A DNA stretch of 64,000 nt from DASUCS01 sp041166385 (GCA_041166385.1 JBEEFW010000166.1:1-64000), one strand, 5' to 3'. Positions 44,145 to 52,634 are shown, counted from the stretch's first letter. The notes: a model not told the origin generated them from the letters alone. Numbers and translations are program-made.

Positions 44145-44507
44145 TCAGGCCAGCGCTCGCGCCGTGAGATACCCGAGCGCGGCGGCCAGAATGCCCCCGA
44201 CCACTGAGACGGACACGTAGATGACGGCCTCCGCGGCGCGATCCGTACGCAGCAACGTGTACGACTCGAAGGAGAACGTCGAGAAGGTCGTGTAGGCGCC
44301 GAGAAAGCCGACGGCGAGCGGCACGGTCGTGGTTTCGGGCCATCCGCGCTCCGTCCCCGCAGTGAGGATCAGGCCCAGCACGAACGACCCGGTGAGGTTG
44401 ATCCCCAGCGTCGCCCACGGGAACGACCGGACGCCGACGGCGACTCCGAGGCCGTACCGAGCAAGCGCGCCGGCGGCCCCGGCGAGCCCGACGAGAGCAA
44501 CCTTCAT
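44145..44507 (-). CDS. fluC: Fluoride channel FluC/CrcB
   Basis: FluC forms a dual-topology dimeric channel that exports fluoride. The 120-aa protein has four helices. The signature segments are GAAGALARYGLG, GINLTGSFVLGLIL (the Asn and the polar track) and GFLGAYTTFSTFSFE, whose Phe and Thr line the pore. There is one copy here, and single copies are normally functional as homodimers. No fluoride riboswitch was recognised in the 27-bp gap before the divergent SRPBCC gene. Confidence 0.95.
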   Translation of the reverse strand: MKVALVGLAGAAGALARYGLGVAVGVRSFPWATLGINLTGSFVLGLILTAGTERGWPETTTVPLAVGFLGAYTTFSTFSFESYTLLRTDRAAEAVIYVSVSVVGGILAAALGYLTARALA

Positions 44508-44521
44508 GGTCACCAGTTCAC

Positions 44522-44527
44522 TACGTT
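44522..44527 (+). promoter_or_regulatory. -10 box of the SRPBCC gene, leaderless type
   Basis: TACGTT is followed by 7 nt and then GTG 44535. Confidence 0.5.
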
Positions 44528-44534
44528 CAGGCGG

Positions 44535-44990
44535 GTGACACGCGAACCCCGCGCGATCAGCTCGGAGATCGAGATCGACGCGCCGAGCGAGCTGGTGTGG
44601 TCGATCTTGCGCGACTTCGACTCCTATCCGGCCTGGAACCCGTTCACGGTGTCGGTGAAGTCCACACTCGAGCTGGGCTCGCCCGTCGACATGCAGGTGA
44701 AGCTGCGGCCACCGAAGACCATGCACCAGGTCGAGTTCGTCTCCGCGTTGGTCGACGGCGAGCGCGTGTGCTGGGGTGGCCACGTCGGGCCTCGCTGGTT
44801 CATCAGCGCGGACCGGTGTCAGGTGCTCACCGATCTCGGCGAGGGTCGCACGCGCTACTCCACGACGGATGTCTTTCGCGGCGTCGGTGTGGGATTGATG
44901 TTCCTCATCGTCGGCCGGCACGTGCAGCGCGGTTTCGACGACGTGGCCCGCGCGCTCAAGGCCCGGGCGGAGGCGCTCGCCACTTCGTAG
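44535..44990 (+). CDS. SRPBCC (START/Bet v1-like) protein
   Basis: The 151-aa protein is a polyketide-cyclase/START-like member of the SRPBCC superfamily: ISSEIEIDAPSELVWSILRDFDSYPAWNPF is the classical opening, with GRTRYSTTDVFRG strand and a long C-terminal helix after it. Ligand and reaction are unknown. It shares a very short divergent region with fluC and precedes the SDR gene by 47 bp. Confidence 0.88.
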   Translation: MTREPRAISSEIEIDAPSELVWSILRDFDSYPAWNPFTVSVKSTLELGSPVDMQVKLRPPKTMHQVEFVSALVDGERVCWGGHVGPRWFISADRCQVLTDLGEGRTRYSTTDVFRGVGVGLMFLIVGRHVQRGFDDVARALKARAEALATS

Positions 44991-45037
44991 ATCACCAGCC
45001 TCGGGGCGTAAGGTGCGCGTCCGAAAGGGGGAAGCGC

Positions 45038-45985
45038 GTGGAATCGTTCGAAGGTCGCCTTGCAGTTGTGACCGGTGGTGGAACGGGGATGGGCCGCGAG
45101 CTCGTGATCCAGCTGGCCGCCGAGGGCTGTTCGGTCGCGACCTGCGACCTGACGCTCGACAACGTGTCGGAGACGGCGTTGCGCGCCGAGAAGGAAGTCC
45201 CTGCCGGCACGCGCATCACGACTCACCTCTGTGATGTCACCAACGAGGAGCAGGTCCTCCGCTTCCGCGACGAGGTGCTCGCGCAGCACGAGACCGATCA
45301 CGTGAACCTCGTGTTCAACAACGCCGGCATCGGCGGTGGCGGCAGCTTCGTCGCCGGCAAGCGCGACGAGTGGGACCAGACGTTCGCGGTGTGTTGGGGA
45401 GGGGTCTACAACTGCAGCCGGGCGTTCGTGCCGCTGCTCGTGGCCAGCGACGACGGCTATCTGATCAATACGAGCAGCGTCAACGGTTTCTGGGCGTCAC
45501 TCGGGCCCGGTGTGCCGCACACGGCCTACAGCGCCGCGAAGTTCGCGGTGAAAGGTTTCTCCGAAGCGTTGCTCGAGGACTTCCGCGTCAACGCGCCGCA
45601 CGTGAAGGTCGCGGTCGTGATGCCAGGTCACATCGGCACCGAGATCGTCAACAACAGCCGCCGCATCCTCGGTGCCCCTGCGCCCGAGGACATGGCGCAG
45701 GAAGAAGTCGACGAGTTCCGTGCGTCGTTCGCGCGACGGGGGATGCCGGCCGATGGGATGTCGGACGACGATCTGCGCAAGCTCATCGGGATGTTCGGCG
45801 ACATGTTCCGTGACAGCGCGCCGCTCTCCGCCGCGCAAGCGGCGACGATCATCCTCGACGGCGTGCGCGCCGGAAAGTGGCGCATCCTGGTGGGCGACGA
45901 CGCGCAGCTACTCGATGAGAAGGTGCGCGCCGCTCCCGAGGAGGCCTACGACGGGCTCGCGCTCGGCACCCTCTTCAACCGCTGA
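45038..45985 (+). CDS. Short-chain dehydrogenase
   Basis: This 315-aa SDR has the NAD(P) motif TGGGTGMGRELV, NNAG (near residue 90), the catalytic Ser in NTSSVNGF and YSAAK for Tyr and Lys. The C-terminal region beyond residue 225 is longer than in small SDRs and has a helix-rich stretch (PEDMAQEEVDEFRASFARRG). The substrate is unknown. GTG 45038 has a strong AAAGGGGG site 7 nt upstream. It ends 25 bp before the 22-bp-stem hairpin that separates it from galK. Confidence 0.9.
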   Translation: MESFEGRLAVVTGGGTGMGRELVIQLAAEGCSVATCDLTLDNVSETALRAEKEVPAGTRITTHLCDVTNEEQVLRFRDEVLAQHETDHVNLVFNNAGIGGGGSFVAGKRDEWDQTFAVCWGGVYNCSRAFVPLLVASDDGYLINTSSVNGFWASLGPGVPHTAYSAAKFAVKGFSEALLEDFRVNAPHVKVAVVMPGHIGTEIVNNSRRILGAPAPEDMAQEEVDEFRASFARRGMPADGMSDDDLRKLIGMFGDMFRDSAPLSAAQAATIILDGVRAGKWRILVGDDAQLLDEKVRAAPEEAYDGLALGTLFNR

Positions 45986-46010
45986 CCAGGCGAGCCCGCG
46001 ACTTCATTCG

Positions 46011-46058
46011 AAATCCCACTCAGGCGTCTACAGATTTGTAGACGCCTGAGTGGGATTT
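46011..46058. terminator. Bidirectional hairpin, 22-bp perfect stem
   Basis: Positions 46011-46032 and 46037-46058 are perfect inverted repeats with the loop GATT. The stem starts AAATCCCAC and ends GTGGGATTT. It lies between the convergent SDR and galK genes and matches the geometry (22 bp, 4-nt loop) of the hairpin at 12539-12586. Confidence 0.85.
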
Positions 46059-46084
46059 GGAGCACGGGCATCACGTCGGTGTCG

Positions 46085-47095
46085 TCAGACGACCTCGACG
46101 GTGGCGCCGGCGGAGGCCCGGACCGTCCAGCCTTCGTCGAGCACACCTGGATCGGTGAGCGCGACGACGCAGCCGCCCCACCCGCCCCCCGTGAGGCGCG
46201 CGCCGTGCACGCCGGGGATCGCGTTGAGTCGGTCGACCAGCGAGTCGAGTGCGGGCGTCGTGACTTCCTGGTTGTCGCGCAGGCTGATGTGTGACTCGGT
46301 CATGAGCATGCCCACCGTGGCGATGTCTCCTTTGGCGAGCGCGCTCACGAAGTCGCGCACGCGCTGGTTCTCGGTCACGACGTGCCGAGCGCGCTTCCGG
46401 GCGACAGGATCGTCGAGCGCCTCGACGTCGGTGAGCGCAGCCGTCGGCAGATGACCGAGGATGTCTGCGGCCCGCGCCACCTCGGCCCGTCGGTCGGCGT
46501 AGCCGACGGTCGCCAGCGATCGTCGCTGCCCGCTGTCGACCACGACCACGGCCACGTCATCCGGCAACGCGACCGGTGTGACCTCGAGCGTCGTGCAGTC
46601 GATGAGGATCGCGTGGCCGTCGACGCCGAGCAGAGAGGCGAACTGGTCCATGATCCCGCACGGGACACCCGACGCCCGGTGCTCGGCGCGCTGGCAGGCC
46701 AGCGCAAGTGCGCGGCGATCGATCCTGTCGTCACCGACGAGCGCCAGCGCGACCGCGACTTCGAGCGCCGCGCTCGACGAGAGTCCGGTGCCGATCGGGA
46801 TCGTCGTGGACACCTGGCCGATGAACCCGGTGGTGGGCGCGACCTCGGCGACGACCCCCGCGACGTAGCGCGCCCAGCTGGGAGTCACCGACGCAGGATC
46901 CGACACATCGAGCGCGATCTCCGCGGGTTCCGCTTCGTCGCGCGACACGAGCACCACCCGCTCGTGACCGCGGTGTCCGATGATCTGGGTGCCGAGGTCG
47001 ACGGCCATCGGCAGGACGAGCCCACCCGAGTAGTCGCTGTGACCTCCGATGAGGTTCACACGGCCAGGCGCCCACACGCGTAGCTGCTCGTTCAC
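46085..47095 (-). CDS. galK: Galactokinase
   Basis: GalK phosphorylates alpha-D-galactose in the Leloir pathway. The 336-aa protein has the galactose signature VWAPGRVNLIGGHSDYSGG, GHMP motif PIGTGLSSSAALEVA near residue 105 and the C-terminal ARLTGGGWGGCVVAL. In the substrate signature the usual GEHTDY is GGHSDY, so specificity toward galactose should be checked. GTG 47095 overlaps the galT stop by 4 nt. Confidence 0.9.
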   Translation of the reverse strand: MNEQLRVWAPGRVNLIGGHSDYSGGLVLPMAVDLGTQIIGHRGHERVVLVSRDEAEPAEIALDVSDPASVTPSWARYVAGVVAEVAPTTGFIGQVSTTIPIGTGLSSSAALEVAVALALVGDDRIDRRALALACQRAEHRASGVPCGIMDQFASLLGVDGHAILIDCTTLEVTPVALPDDVAVVVVDSGQRRSLATVGYADRRAEVARAADILGHLPTAALTDVEALDDPVARKRARHVVTENQRVRDFVSALAKGDIATVGMLMTESHISLRDNQEVTTPALDSLVDRLNAIPGVHGARLTGGGWGGCVVALTDPGVLDEGWTVRASAGATVEVV

Positions 47096-47946
47096 CAGTG
47101 CACGGCTCGCAGTTCGGCCGCCGCCGTCTCGGGCTCCACGGGATTCACGTACAAGCCGCTGCCCAACTCGCCGCCGGCGATGAAGCGCATCACCCCAGGA
47201 GCGCGCTGGGGCACGGCGATCTCGATGTGGACGTGCGCGTTCGGCCACGAGGCGCCGTCGAACGGCCGTTGGTGGATCCAGAGCATGTAGGGCATCGGGC
47301 GATCCCACAACGCGTCGAGCCGGTGCAACGCGTCGACGAGCACGGTGGCCAGCGCGCGTCGCGACGACGGTTCGAGCGCCGGCAGATCAGGTTCGTGCGC
47401 GATGGGCGTCACCACGAGCCCGTAGGGGTACACGGACGCACGCGGTACCCACGCCCGCCAGCCGTCCGCCTCGGATACGAGGCGATCGCCGGGCTGCTCG
47501 GCACAGAGAGCGCACGTACCGGCCGACAGCTCCCGCAACGGGTTCGGCGGCACCTCGGAGTACGAGTAGATCTGTCCGTGCGGGTGAGCGATCGTGGCCC
47601 CCACTTCGGCACCGCGGTTTTCGAACACCAGGACGTAGGCCACGTCGTCGCGCGCGCCGAGTGCCGCGGATCGCGCGGTCCACAGATCGACGACCGCGAG
47701 CGCGCCACCGATTCCGAGCGACCAGAACGTGGCGTCGTGCTCAGGCGTGTACAGCACGACCTCACAGCGATCGTCGGCGAACGACGGCCAGCGATTGACG
47801 AATGACCGCACGCTGTAGGGATCCGGCGCTTCGAGGCCGCCGACACAGAACGGGCACGCCTCGCTCGGCTGGTTCGGCCGCGCTTGGCGCTCGGCATTGA
47901 CGGCCACGACCGCGCCCGTCAATGGGTCGCGCCGGATGTCGAGCAA
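47092..47946 (-). CDS. galT: Galactose-1-phosphate uridylyltransferase
   Basis: GalT swaps UMP between UDP-glucose and galactose-1-phosphate. This 284-aa protein is shorter than the 340-350 aa of most GalT. Zinc cysteines are in CPFCVGG, the nucleophile His in IAHPHGQIYSYSEVPPNPL, and a second His set near the C-terminus (LWIHQRP, NAHVHIEIA). No ATG or GTG fits the start; TTG 47946 lies 5 nt after the upstream LLM stop and is the best choice (CTG 47955 is possible). It is followed by galK; no galE is in the window. Confidence 0.85.
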   Translation of the reverse strand: MLDIRRDPLTGAVVAVNAERQARPNQPSEACPFCVGGLEAPDPYSVRSFVNRWPSFADDRCEVVLYTPEHDATFWSLGIGGALAVVDLWTARSAALGARDDVAYVLVFENRGAEVGATIAHPHGQIYSYSEVPPNPLRELSAGTCALCAEQPGDRLVSEADGWRAWVPRASVYPYGLVVTPIAHEPDLPALEPSSRRALATVLVDALHRLDALWDRPMPYMLWIHQRPFDGASWPNAHVHIEIAVPQRAPGVMRFIAGGELGSGLYVNPVEPETAAAELRAVHW

Positions 47947-47951
47947 ACGCG

Positions 47952-48851
47952 TCAGCCGATCTGCTGGATCGCGGGAGCGAGCCGCTCGAGCTCCGCGGTG
48001 AGGAACGGGGCGCGCAAGGCAACGTTGATCTGCGTAGCCCCGGCCTCCGCGTACCGCCCCACCATGTCGACGACCTCGTCGTCCGAGCCCGTCAACACGC
48101 CTGGACGGATCGCGTCCGCCAGCGCGCCGAACTGCATCTTCAAACTCTCGTCGGTGAACGCGAGTCCGGCGTTGACCGCACACTTGATTTCGTCGATGTC
48201 GCGGCCGGCCTTCGCGCAATGCTCGGCCAACACACCGCGCTTGCGGGCGAACTCCTCCGGGCTGATGAACGGCACGTTCCAGCCGTCCGCCCAGCGCGCC
48301 ACGATGCCAAGGGTGCGCTTCTCGCCGCCTCCACCGACCCAGATCGGCAACTCGGCCTGCACCGGGCGCGGCTCGCAGTGCGCTTCCTTCAACTGGAAGT
48401 ACTTGCCATCGAAGTTCGACACCTCCTCGCGGAGCAGGAGGCGGACGCACTGCACCGACTCCTCGAGGATGTCGAGGCGCTCCTTCGTCGACGGGAACGG
48501 GATGCCGTACGCCTCGTACTCGTTGAAAGCCCAGCCGGCCCCGAGGCCCATGTCGGCCCGGCCTCCGCTGAGGTGGTCGATCGTCGTGATCGCGTTGGCC
48601 AGCACAGCGGGGTGCCGGTAGCCCGCGCAATACACGAGCGATCCGCACCGCACCGTCGACGTCTCGCACGCGAGCGCCGCGTGACTGGTGACTGCCTCCA
48701 GGCAGTTGTAGCCCGCGAAGTCAGCTGAGTAGAAGTGGTCCCAGATCGAGATCCACCCGAAGCCGAGCTCCTCGATGCGATGCCACAGCGTCCGCAGCTC
48801 GTCGACGGTCGTGTTCTGCAGCCCGGTGTGCACCCCAAACGTGAGTGTCAT
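47952..48851 (-). CDS. LLM-class F420-type oxidoreductase
   Basis: The 299-aa luciferase-like TIM-barrel protein is of the kind that mostly uses F420 in actinobacteria. Segments LGFGWISIWDHFYSADF, GSLVYCAGYRHPAVLANAI, GRADMGLGAGW and WVGGGGEKRTLGIVARWADGWN are family-typical. The substrate is unknown. It precedes galT by 5 bp, so it is probably co-transcribed with galT-galK. ATG 48851 has TAACGT 10 nt upstream and a dyad further upstream (48891-48912). Confidence 0.88.
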   Translation of the reverse strand: MTLTFGVHTGLQNTTVDELRTLWHRIEELGFGWISIWDHFYSADFAGYNCLEAVTSHAALACETSTVRCGSLVYCAGYRHPAVLANAITTIDHLSGGRADMGLGAGWAFNEYEAYGIPFPSTKERLDILEESVQCVRLLLREEVSNFDGKYFQLKEAHCEPRPVQAELPIWVGGGGEKRTLGIVARWADGWNVPFISPEEFARKRGVLAEHCAKAGRDIDEIKCAVNAGLAFTDESLKMQFGALADAIRPGVLTGSDDEVVDMVGRYAEAGATQINVALRAPFLTAELERLAPAIQQIG

Positions 48852-48861
48852 ACGGCGCCGG

Positions 48862-48867
48862 ACGTTA
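48862..48867 (-). promoter_or_regulatory. -10 box of the LLM-galT-galK operon
   Basis: TAACGT on the minus strand is followed by 10 nt and then ATG 48851. Confidence 0.5.
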
Positions 48868-48890
48868 GCCCTGCGCATCCCGCCTCGTAC

Positions 48891-48912
48891 GTCTTGACCG
48901 AGCGGTCAAGAC
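48891..48912. promoter_or_regulatory. Perfect dyad, likely TetR-type operator
   Basis: GTCTTGACCG and CGGTCAAGAC flank AG, a perfect 10-bp dyad. The core TTGACC-GAGC-GGTCAA lies between the divergent LLM and hydrolase genes, 17 bp before the hydrolase start and 24 bp upstream of the LLM -10 box. Confidence 0.6.
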
Positions 48913-48928
48913 GCCGCGAACATGCGCC

Positions 48929-49819
48929 ATGCCGACTGCGCCCGCCAATGGAATCGAGCTCTGGTACGAGACGATCGGGGATCCCGACGACGCGCCGCTT
49001 CTCCTGGTCAGCGGCCTCGGGTCGCAGGGCATCACGTGGGACGACGAGTTCTGCAAGGCGTTCGTGCGCGAAGGTTTCTACGTCATTCGTTTCGACAACC
49101 GCGACGTCGGCCTGTCGACGAAGATCGACTCGCCGCACCTCGACTTCGGAGTGGAGCTGGCGAAGGGCTTCTCTGATGAGCCAGTCGACGCGCCATACAC
49201 CCTCAGTGACATGGCGGCGGACGCGGCCGGGTTGCTCGATCACCTTGGCATCGACTCGGCGCACGTCGTCGGCGCGTCGATGGGCGGGATGATCGTGCAG
49301 ACGATGGCCATCGAGCATCCCGCTCGGGTTCGCACGATGACGTCGATCATGTCCACGACGGGCGAGCGCGACGTCGGCTTGCCGACCCCTGAGGCCGCCG
49401 CCGTACTGCTCAAGCCGCCGGCCGCATCGCGCGACGAGTACATCGAGAGCTACGTGAACACGTGGCGCATCCTCGCCGGGCCGGTTCACTTCACCGATGA
49501 GCGATTCCGCACGCGGGCGGCAGAGGTTTACGACCGTTGCTATTTCCCGGTCGGTACTGGTCGGCAGCTGCTCGGCATCATGGCCTCTGGTTCGCGCGCC
49601 GACCGCTTGCGCGAGTTGCGCACGCCGACGCTCGTGATCCACGGCGTCATCGATCCGTTGGTCGGCATCTCCGGGGGCCGCCGCACGGCGGAGCTCGTTC
49701 CGGGCGCCGAGCTCGTCGAGTTCGACGACATGGGTCACGACGTACCCCCGGCGCTGTTCTCACAGATCGTCGACGCCATCGTTCGCCACACATCGAAAGT
49801 CGGGAGCCCCGCGTCATGA
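48929..49819 (+). CDS. Alpha/beta-fold hydrolase
   Basis: This 296-aa protein is an alpha/beta hydrolase with LVSGLGSQGITW (oxyanion), FDNRDVGLSTK, the nucleophile elbow GASMGG near residue 114, an acid candidate in GVIDPLV and the final His in DDMGHDVPP. It resembles the esterase/C-C hydrolase-like group that is common in actinobacteria. The following racemase gene overlaps its stop (ATGA). The dyad at 48891 lies in front of it. Confidence 0.87.
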   Translation: MPTAPANGIELWYETIGDPDDAPLLLVSGLGSQGITWDDEFCKAFVREGFYVIRFDNRDVGLSTKIDSPHLDFGVELAKGFSDEPVDAPYTLSDMAADAAGLLDHLGIDSAHVVGASMGGMIVQTMAIEHPARVRTMTSIMSTTGERDVGLPTPEAAAVLLKPPAASRDEYIESYVNTWRILAGPVHFTDERFRTRAAEVYDRCYFPVGTGRQLLGIMASGSRADRLRELRTPTLVIHGVIDPLVGISGGRRTAELVPGAELVEFDDMGHDVPPALFSQIVDAIVRHTSKVGSPAS

Positions 49820-50970
49820 GCAACGGACCACTGTCAGGGATCAAGCTGATCGAGCTCGCCGGTATCGGGCCGGGGCCGTTCTGCGCGTTCATGCTCGCCG
49901 ACATGGGCGCCGACATCATCAAGATCGACCGCGCTGATCGTGTGCGCGGCGGTGATCCCTCGACCCCGCCGGCCGACGTGCTGCAGCGCGGGCGCCGCTC
50001 GATCGGCGTCGACTTGAAGAGCCCCGATGGGGTGGCTCTCGTGCTCGACTTGGTCGAGCAGGCCGACGGGCTGTTCGAGCCGTTCCGTCCCGGCGTCACC
50101 GAGCGGCTCGGCCTCGGACCGGACGAGTGTCTCGCGCGCAATCCGAAGCTGGTCTACGGACGGATGACGGGCTGGGGGCAGGACGGCCCGTACTCGCACA
50201 CGTCGGGCCACGACATCAACTACATCTCGTTGGCGGGCGCGCTCGAGCCGATCGGGCGCCGCGGTGAGGCGCCGGTGCCGCCGCTCAACCTCGTCGGCGA
50301 TTTCGGCGGTGGCGGCATGTTGCTCGCGTACGGGATGGTGTGTGGATTGCTCGAGTCGAGTCGCTCGGGCAAAGGTCAAGTGATCGACGCGGCGATGGTC
50401 GATGGCGCGGCGTGCCTCATGATGATGTTCCACGCGTTCCGCGCCATGGGCATCTGGGAGGACGAGCGCGGCACGAACCTGCTCGACACCGGCGCGTACT
50501 TCTATGACGTGTACGAGACGGCCGATGGCAAGTACATCTCGATCGGTTCGCTCGAGCAGCAGTTCTATTCAGAGCTGCTCCGCCTGACCGGGCTCGAGGG
50601 CGACCCCGACCTGCCGTGGCAGAACGACAAGACGCAGTGGCCGCGGATGAAGGAGCGCATGCGCGAGATCTTCAAGGGCAAGACGCGCGATGAGTGGTGC
50701 GAGATCATGGAGGGCACCGACGTCTGCTTCGCCCCGGTGCTCTCGTTGGCCGAGGCTCCCCAGCATCCGCACAACATCCACCGCAAGACGTTCCTCGAGC
50801 TCGAGGGCATCGTGCAGCCGGCGCCCGCACCGCGGTTCAGCCGCACACCCGGCGACGTCTCGCGCCCGCCGGCGCATGCCGGGCAGCACACGGACGAGGT
50901 CCTGACCGAGTGGCTCGGAGCCGACACCGACCGCATCGCGAAGCTCAGAGAGACCGGCGCGATCGCCTGA
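49816..50970 (+). CDS. Alpha-methylacyl-CoA racemase / family III CoA transferase
   Basis: The 384-aa protein belongs to the family III CoA transferases, closest to alpha-methylacyl-CoA racemase. The start GPLSGIKLIELAGIGPGPFC and ADMGADIIKIDR are CoA-binding segments, and the racemase His and Asp are present as SGHDINYISLAG and LVGDFGGGGM. Racemases prepare (R)-2-methylacyl-CoA for oxidation, as in branched lipid or sterol side-chain breakdown. ATG 49816 overlaps the hydrolase stop, giving a two-gene operon. Confidence 0.9.
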   Translation: MSNGPLSGIKLIELAGIGPGPFCAFMLADMGADIIKIDRADRVRGGDPSTPPADVLQRGRRSIGVDLKSPDGVALVLDLVEQADGLFEPFRPGVTERLGLGPDECLARNPKLVYGRMTGWGQDGPYSHTSGHDINYISLAGALEPIGRRGEAPVPPLNLVGDFGGGGMLLAYGMVCGLLESSRSGKGQVIDAAMVDGAACLMMMFHAFRAMGIWEDERGTNLLDTGAYFYDVYETADGKYISIGSLEQQFYSELLRLTGLEGDPDLPWQNDKTQWPRMKERMREIFKGKTRDEWCEIMEGTDVCFAPVLSLAEAPQHPHNIHRKTFLELEGIVQPAPAPRFSRTPGDVSRPPAHAGQHTDEVLTEWLGADTDRIAKLRETGAIA

Positions 50971-51127
50971 CTCCTGCGTTTGTGCGGTTCTGATTCAGCG
51001 AAAAGCTGGATGATCACCGGCAGAACGATGGTGGACTCTGGGGATGGACTAGCTCGACGACGTCGTTCAGCACTACGAGGCCAGCACCGAGGAAGATCGC
51101 ATCACCGCGGAACTCGGCCAACTGGAG

Positions 51128-51850
51128 TTGCTGCGCACGCAGGAGATCCTGATGCGGTACCTGCCCGCTCCACCAGCGTCGATCATCGACATCGGCGGCG
51201 CAACCGGGGTGCACGCGCGCTGGCTGGCCGAAGCCGGCTACCGCGTCCACATCGTCGACATCACCCCCCGGCACGTGGCCAAAGCAAACGCGGACCTCGG
51301 CCCGATCGGTGTCTCCGCGACATTGGGCGACGCCCGCGGCCTGTCGGCCGACACTGCGAGCTTCGACGTTGCCCTCCTCTTCGGGCCGATGTACCACCTG
51401 CCCTCGCGGGAGGACAGGCTTGCCGCGCTGAACGAAGTCCGTCGCGTCGTTCGGCCCGGCGGCCTCGTCGCGGTCGCGGCGATCAGTCGGTTCGCGTCGT
51501 TGTTCGACGGCTTGGCCCGTGAGTTCCTGTTCGACCCGGAGTTCCAGGAGATGGTCGTGCGCGACCTGACCGACGGGCGCCACGAAAATCCGCACAATCG
51601 GCGCCACTGGTTCACCACGGCGTACTTCCATCTGGCGTCCGACCTCCGCGCTGAGGCAGAGCAGGCGACCCTCGATGTCGACGGCGTGTTCGGCGTGGAG
51701 GGGCTACCCGGCTGGCTGCCTCAGTTGGCGACACGCTGGGAGTCGGAAGCCGGTCGGCGCGCCATCCTCGAAGCGGCCCGTGCCGTCGAGTCCGAACCGT
51801 CGCTGCTCGGCTTGAGCGCGCACCTCCTTCTCATCGCGCACGCGCGCTAG
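51128..51850 (+). CDS. SAM-dependent methyltransferase with an impaired start
   Basis: This class I methyltransferase has motif I IIDIGGATGVHARWL near residue 19, motif II VHIVDITP and motif IV DVALLFGPMYHL, followed by a family-typical HWFTTAYFH segment. Coding-like sequence continues upstream of TTG 51128 back to 51053 (DDVVQHYEASTEEDR is the usual N-terminus), but in-frame TAG 51050-51052 follows ATG 51044 by one codon and no ATG, GTG or TTG lies between. Translation may use TTG 51128 or a rare codon, or the gene is mutated. Substrate unknown. Confidence 0.75.
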   Translation: MLRTQEILMRYLPAPPASIIDIGGATGVHARWLAEAGYRVHIVDITPRHVAKANADLGPIGVSATLGDARGLSADTASFDVALLFGPMYHLPSREDRLAALNEVRRVVRPGGLVAVAAISRFASLFDGLAREFLFDPEFQEMVVRDLTDGRHENPHNRRHWFTTAYFHLASDLRAEAEQATLDVDGVFGVEGLPGWLPQLATRWESEAGRRAILEAARAVESEPSLLGLSAHLLLIAHAR

Positions 51851-51851
51851 T

Positions 51852-52628
51852 TCAGGCCTTTCGGGCTCGCCACACCTCTTCGGCGGGCCACTGTCGAGCC
51901 CATTCGGTGGTGACGAAGCCGTACCGAGTTGTCGCGTCATCCGCGGGGCGCAACTCGATGAGGTCGTCAACGATGAGTCCGTTGGCGCGGAGCAATCTGA
52001 TCCAGTCGCCGTAGCCGAGGTGGAACTCCACCGCCGGGTCATCCGGCCACTCGAAGCGGTGCATCCCGAAGTAGGTGCGCCGCATCCAGTTCTCCGCTGG
52101 GACGTCGTCCGCATCCGGGACGCACAACATCAGGATTGTCCCGTTGCCGAGGAAGATGAGCTCGCCGCCTGGTCGCAACAACCGCGCGGCTTCAGGTATC
52201 CACCGATACGGATCGCTCCAGATCGCCGCGCCGTACTCGCTGATGACGAGGTCGCAGCAGGCGTCGCGCAAGGGCACTTGCTCGCCGGCGCCGCGGATCA
52301 ACGGGAACGTCAGGCCGAACTCCTGTTGGAACTGTCGCGCGCTCGCCAGTTGGTTGGGCGTCGGGTCCACGCCGATCGGGCGACCGCCGAGGCGAGCGAT
52401 CCAGGAGGACACGTAGCCCGTCCCGCAGCCGAGCTCGACGACGTCCGCGTCAACGACATCGGCCAAGAGGCCGAGATCGGTCTCGGGGACGCCGAACATT
52501 CCCCACGTCGGCTCGGCGGACCAGTTGCGGCGTCCTGCGTCGACGTAGTCCGCGGCATTGACATCCCACGCGTCCTGATTGCGCTTCAGGTAGTCGAAGT
52601 CGGTGTGATGGTCGTTGTGTTGCGCCAC
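51852..52628 (-). CDS. SAM-dependent methyltransferase
   Basis: This 258-aa class I methyltransferase has motif I VVELGCGTGYVSSW near residue 65, acidic motif II IGVDPTPNQL, motif III-IV CCDLVISEYGAAIW and the RLLRPGGELIFLG post-motif. It resembles the ubiE/biotin-synthesis-like small-molecule group by pattern and has no membrane segment. Substrate unknown. It converges with the other methyltransferase gene with only 1 bp between them. Confidence 0.88.
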   Translation of the reverse strand: MAQHNDHHTDFDYLKRNQDAWDVNAADYVDAGRRNWSAEPTWGMFGVPETDLGLLADVVDADVVELGCGTGYVSSWIARLGGRPIGVDPTPNQLASARQFQQEFGLTFPLIRGAGEQVPLRDACCDLVISEYGAAIWSDPYRWIPEAARLLRPGGELIFLGNGTILMLCVPDADDVPAENWMRRTYFGMHRFEWPDDPAVEFHLGYGDWIRLLRANGLIVDDLIELRPADDATTRYGFVTTEWARQWPAEEVWRARKA

Positions 52629-52634
52629 GGCGAG

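Noticed and set aside
44508..44534. Fluoride riboswitch before fluC
   Set aside because: Only 27 bp separate fluC from the divergent gene, too short for the riboswitch, and the predicted starts are leaderless or nearly so.
47947..48669. N-terminal extension of galT through the LLM gene
   Set aside because: The extension is Arg-rich shadow sequence overlapping the LLM gene, which has a complete F420-type luciferase pattern. GalT similarity begins only at about 47946.
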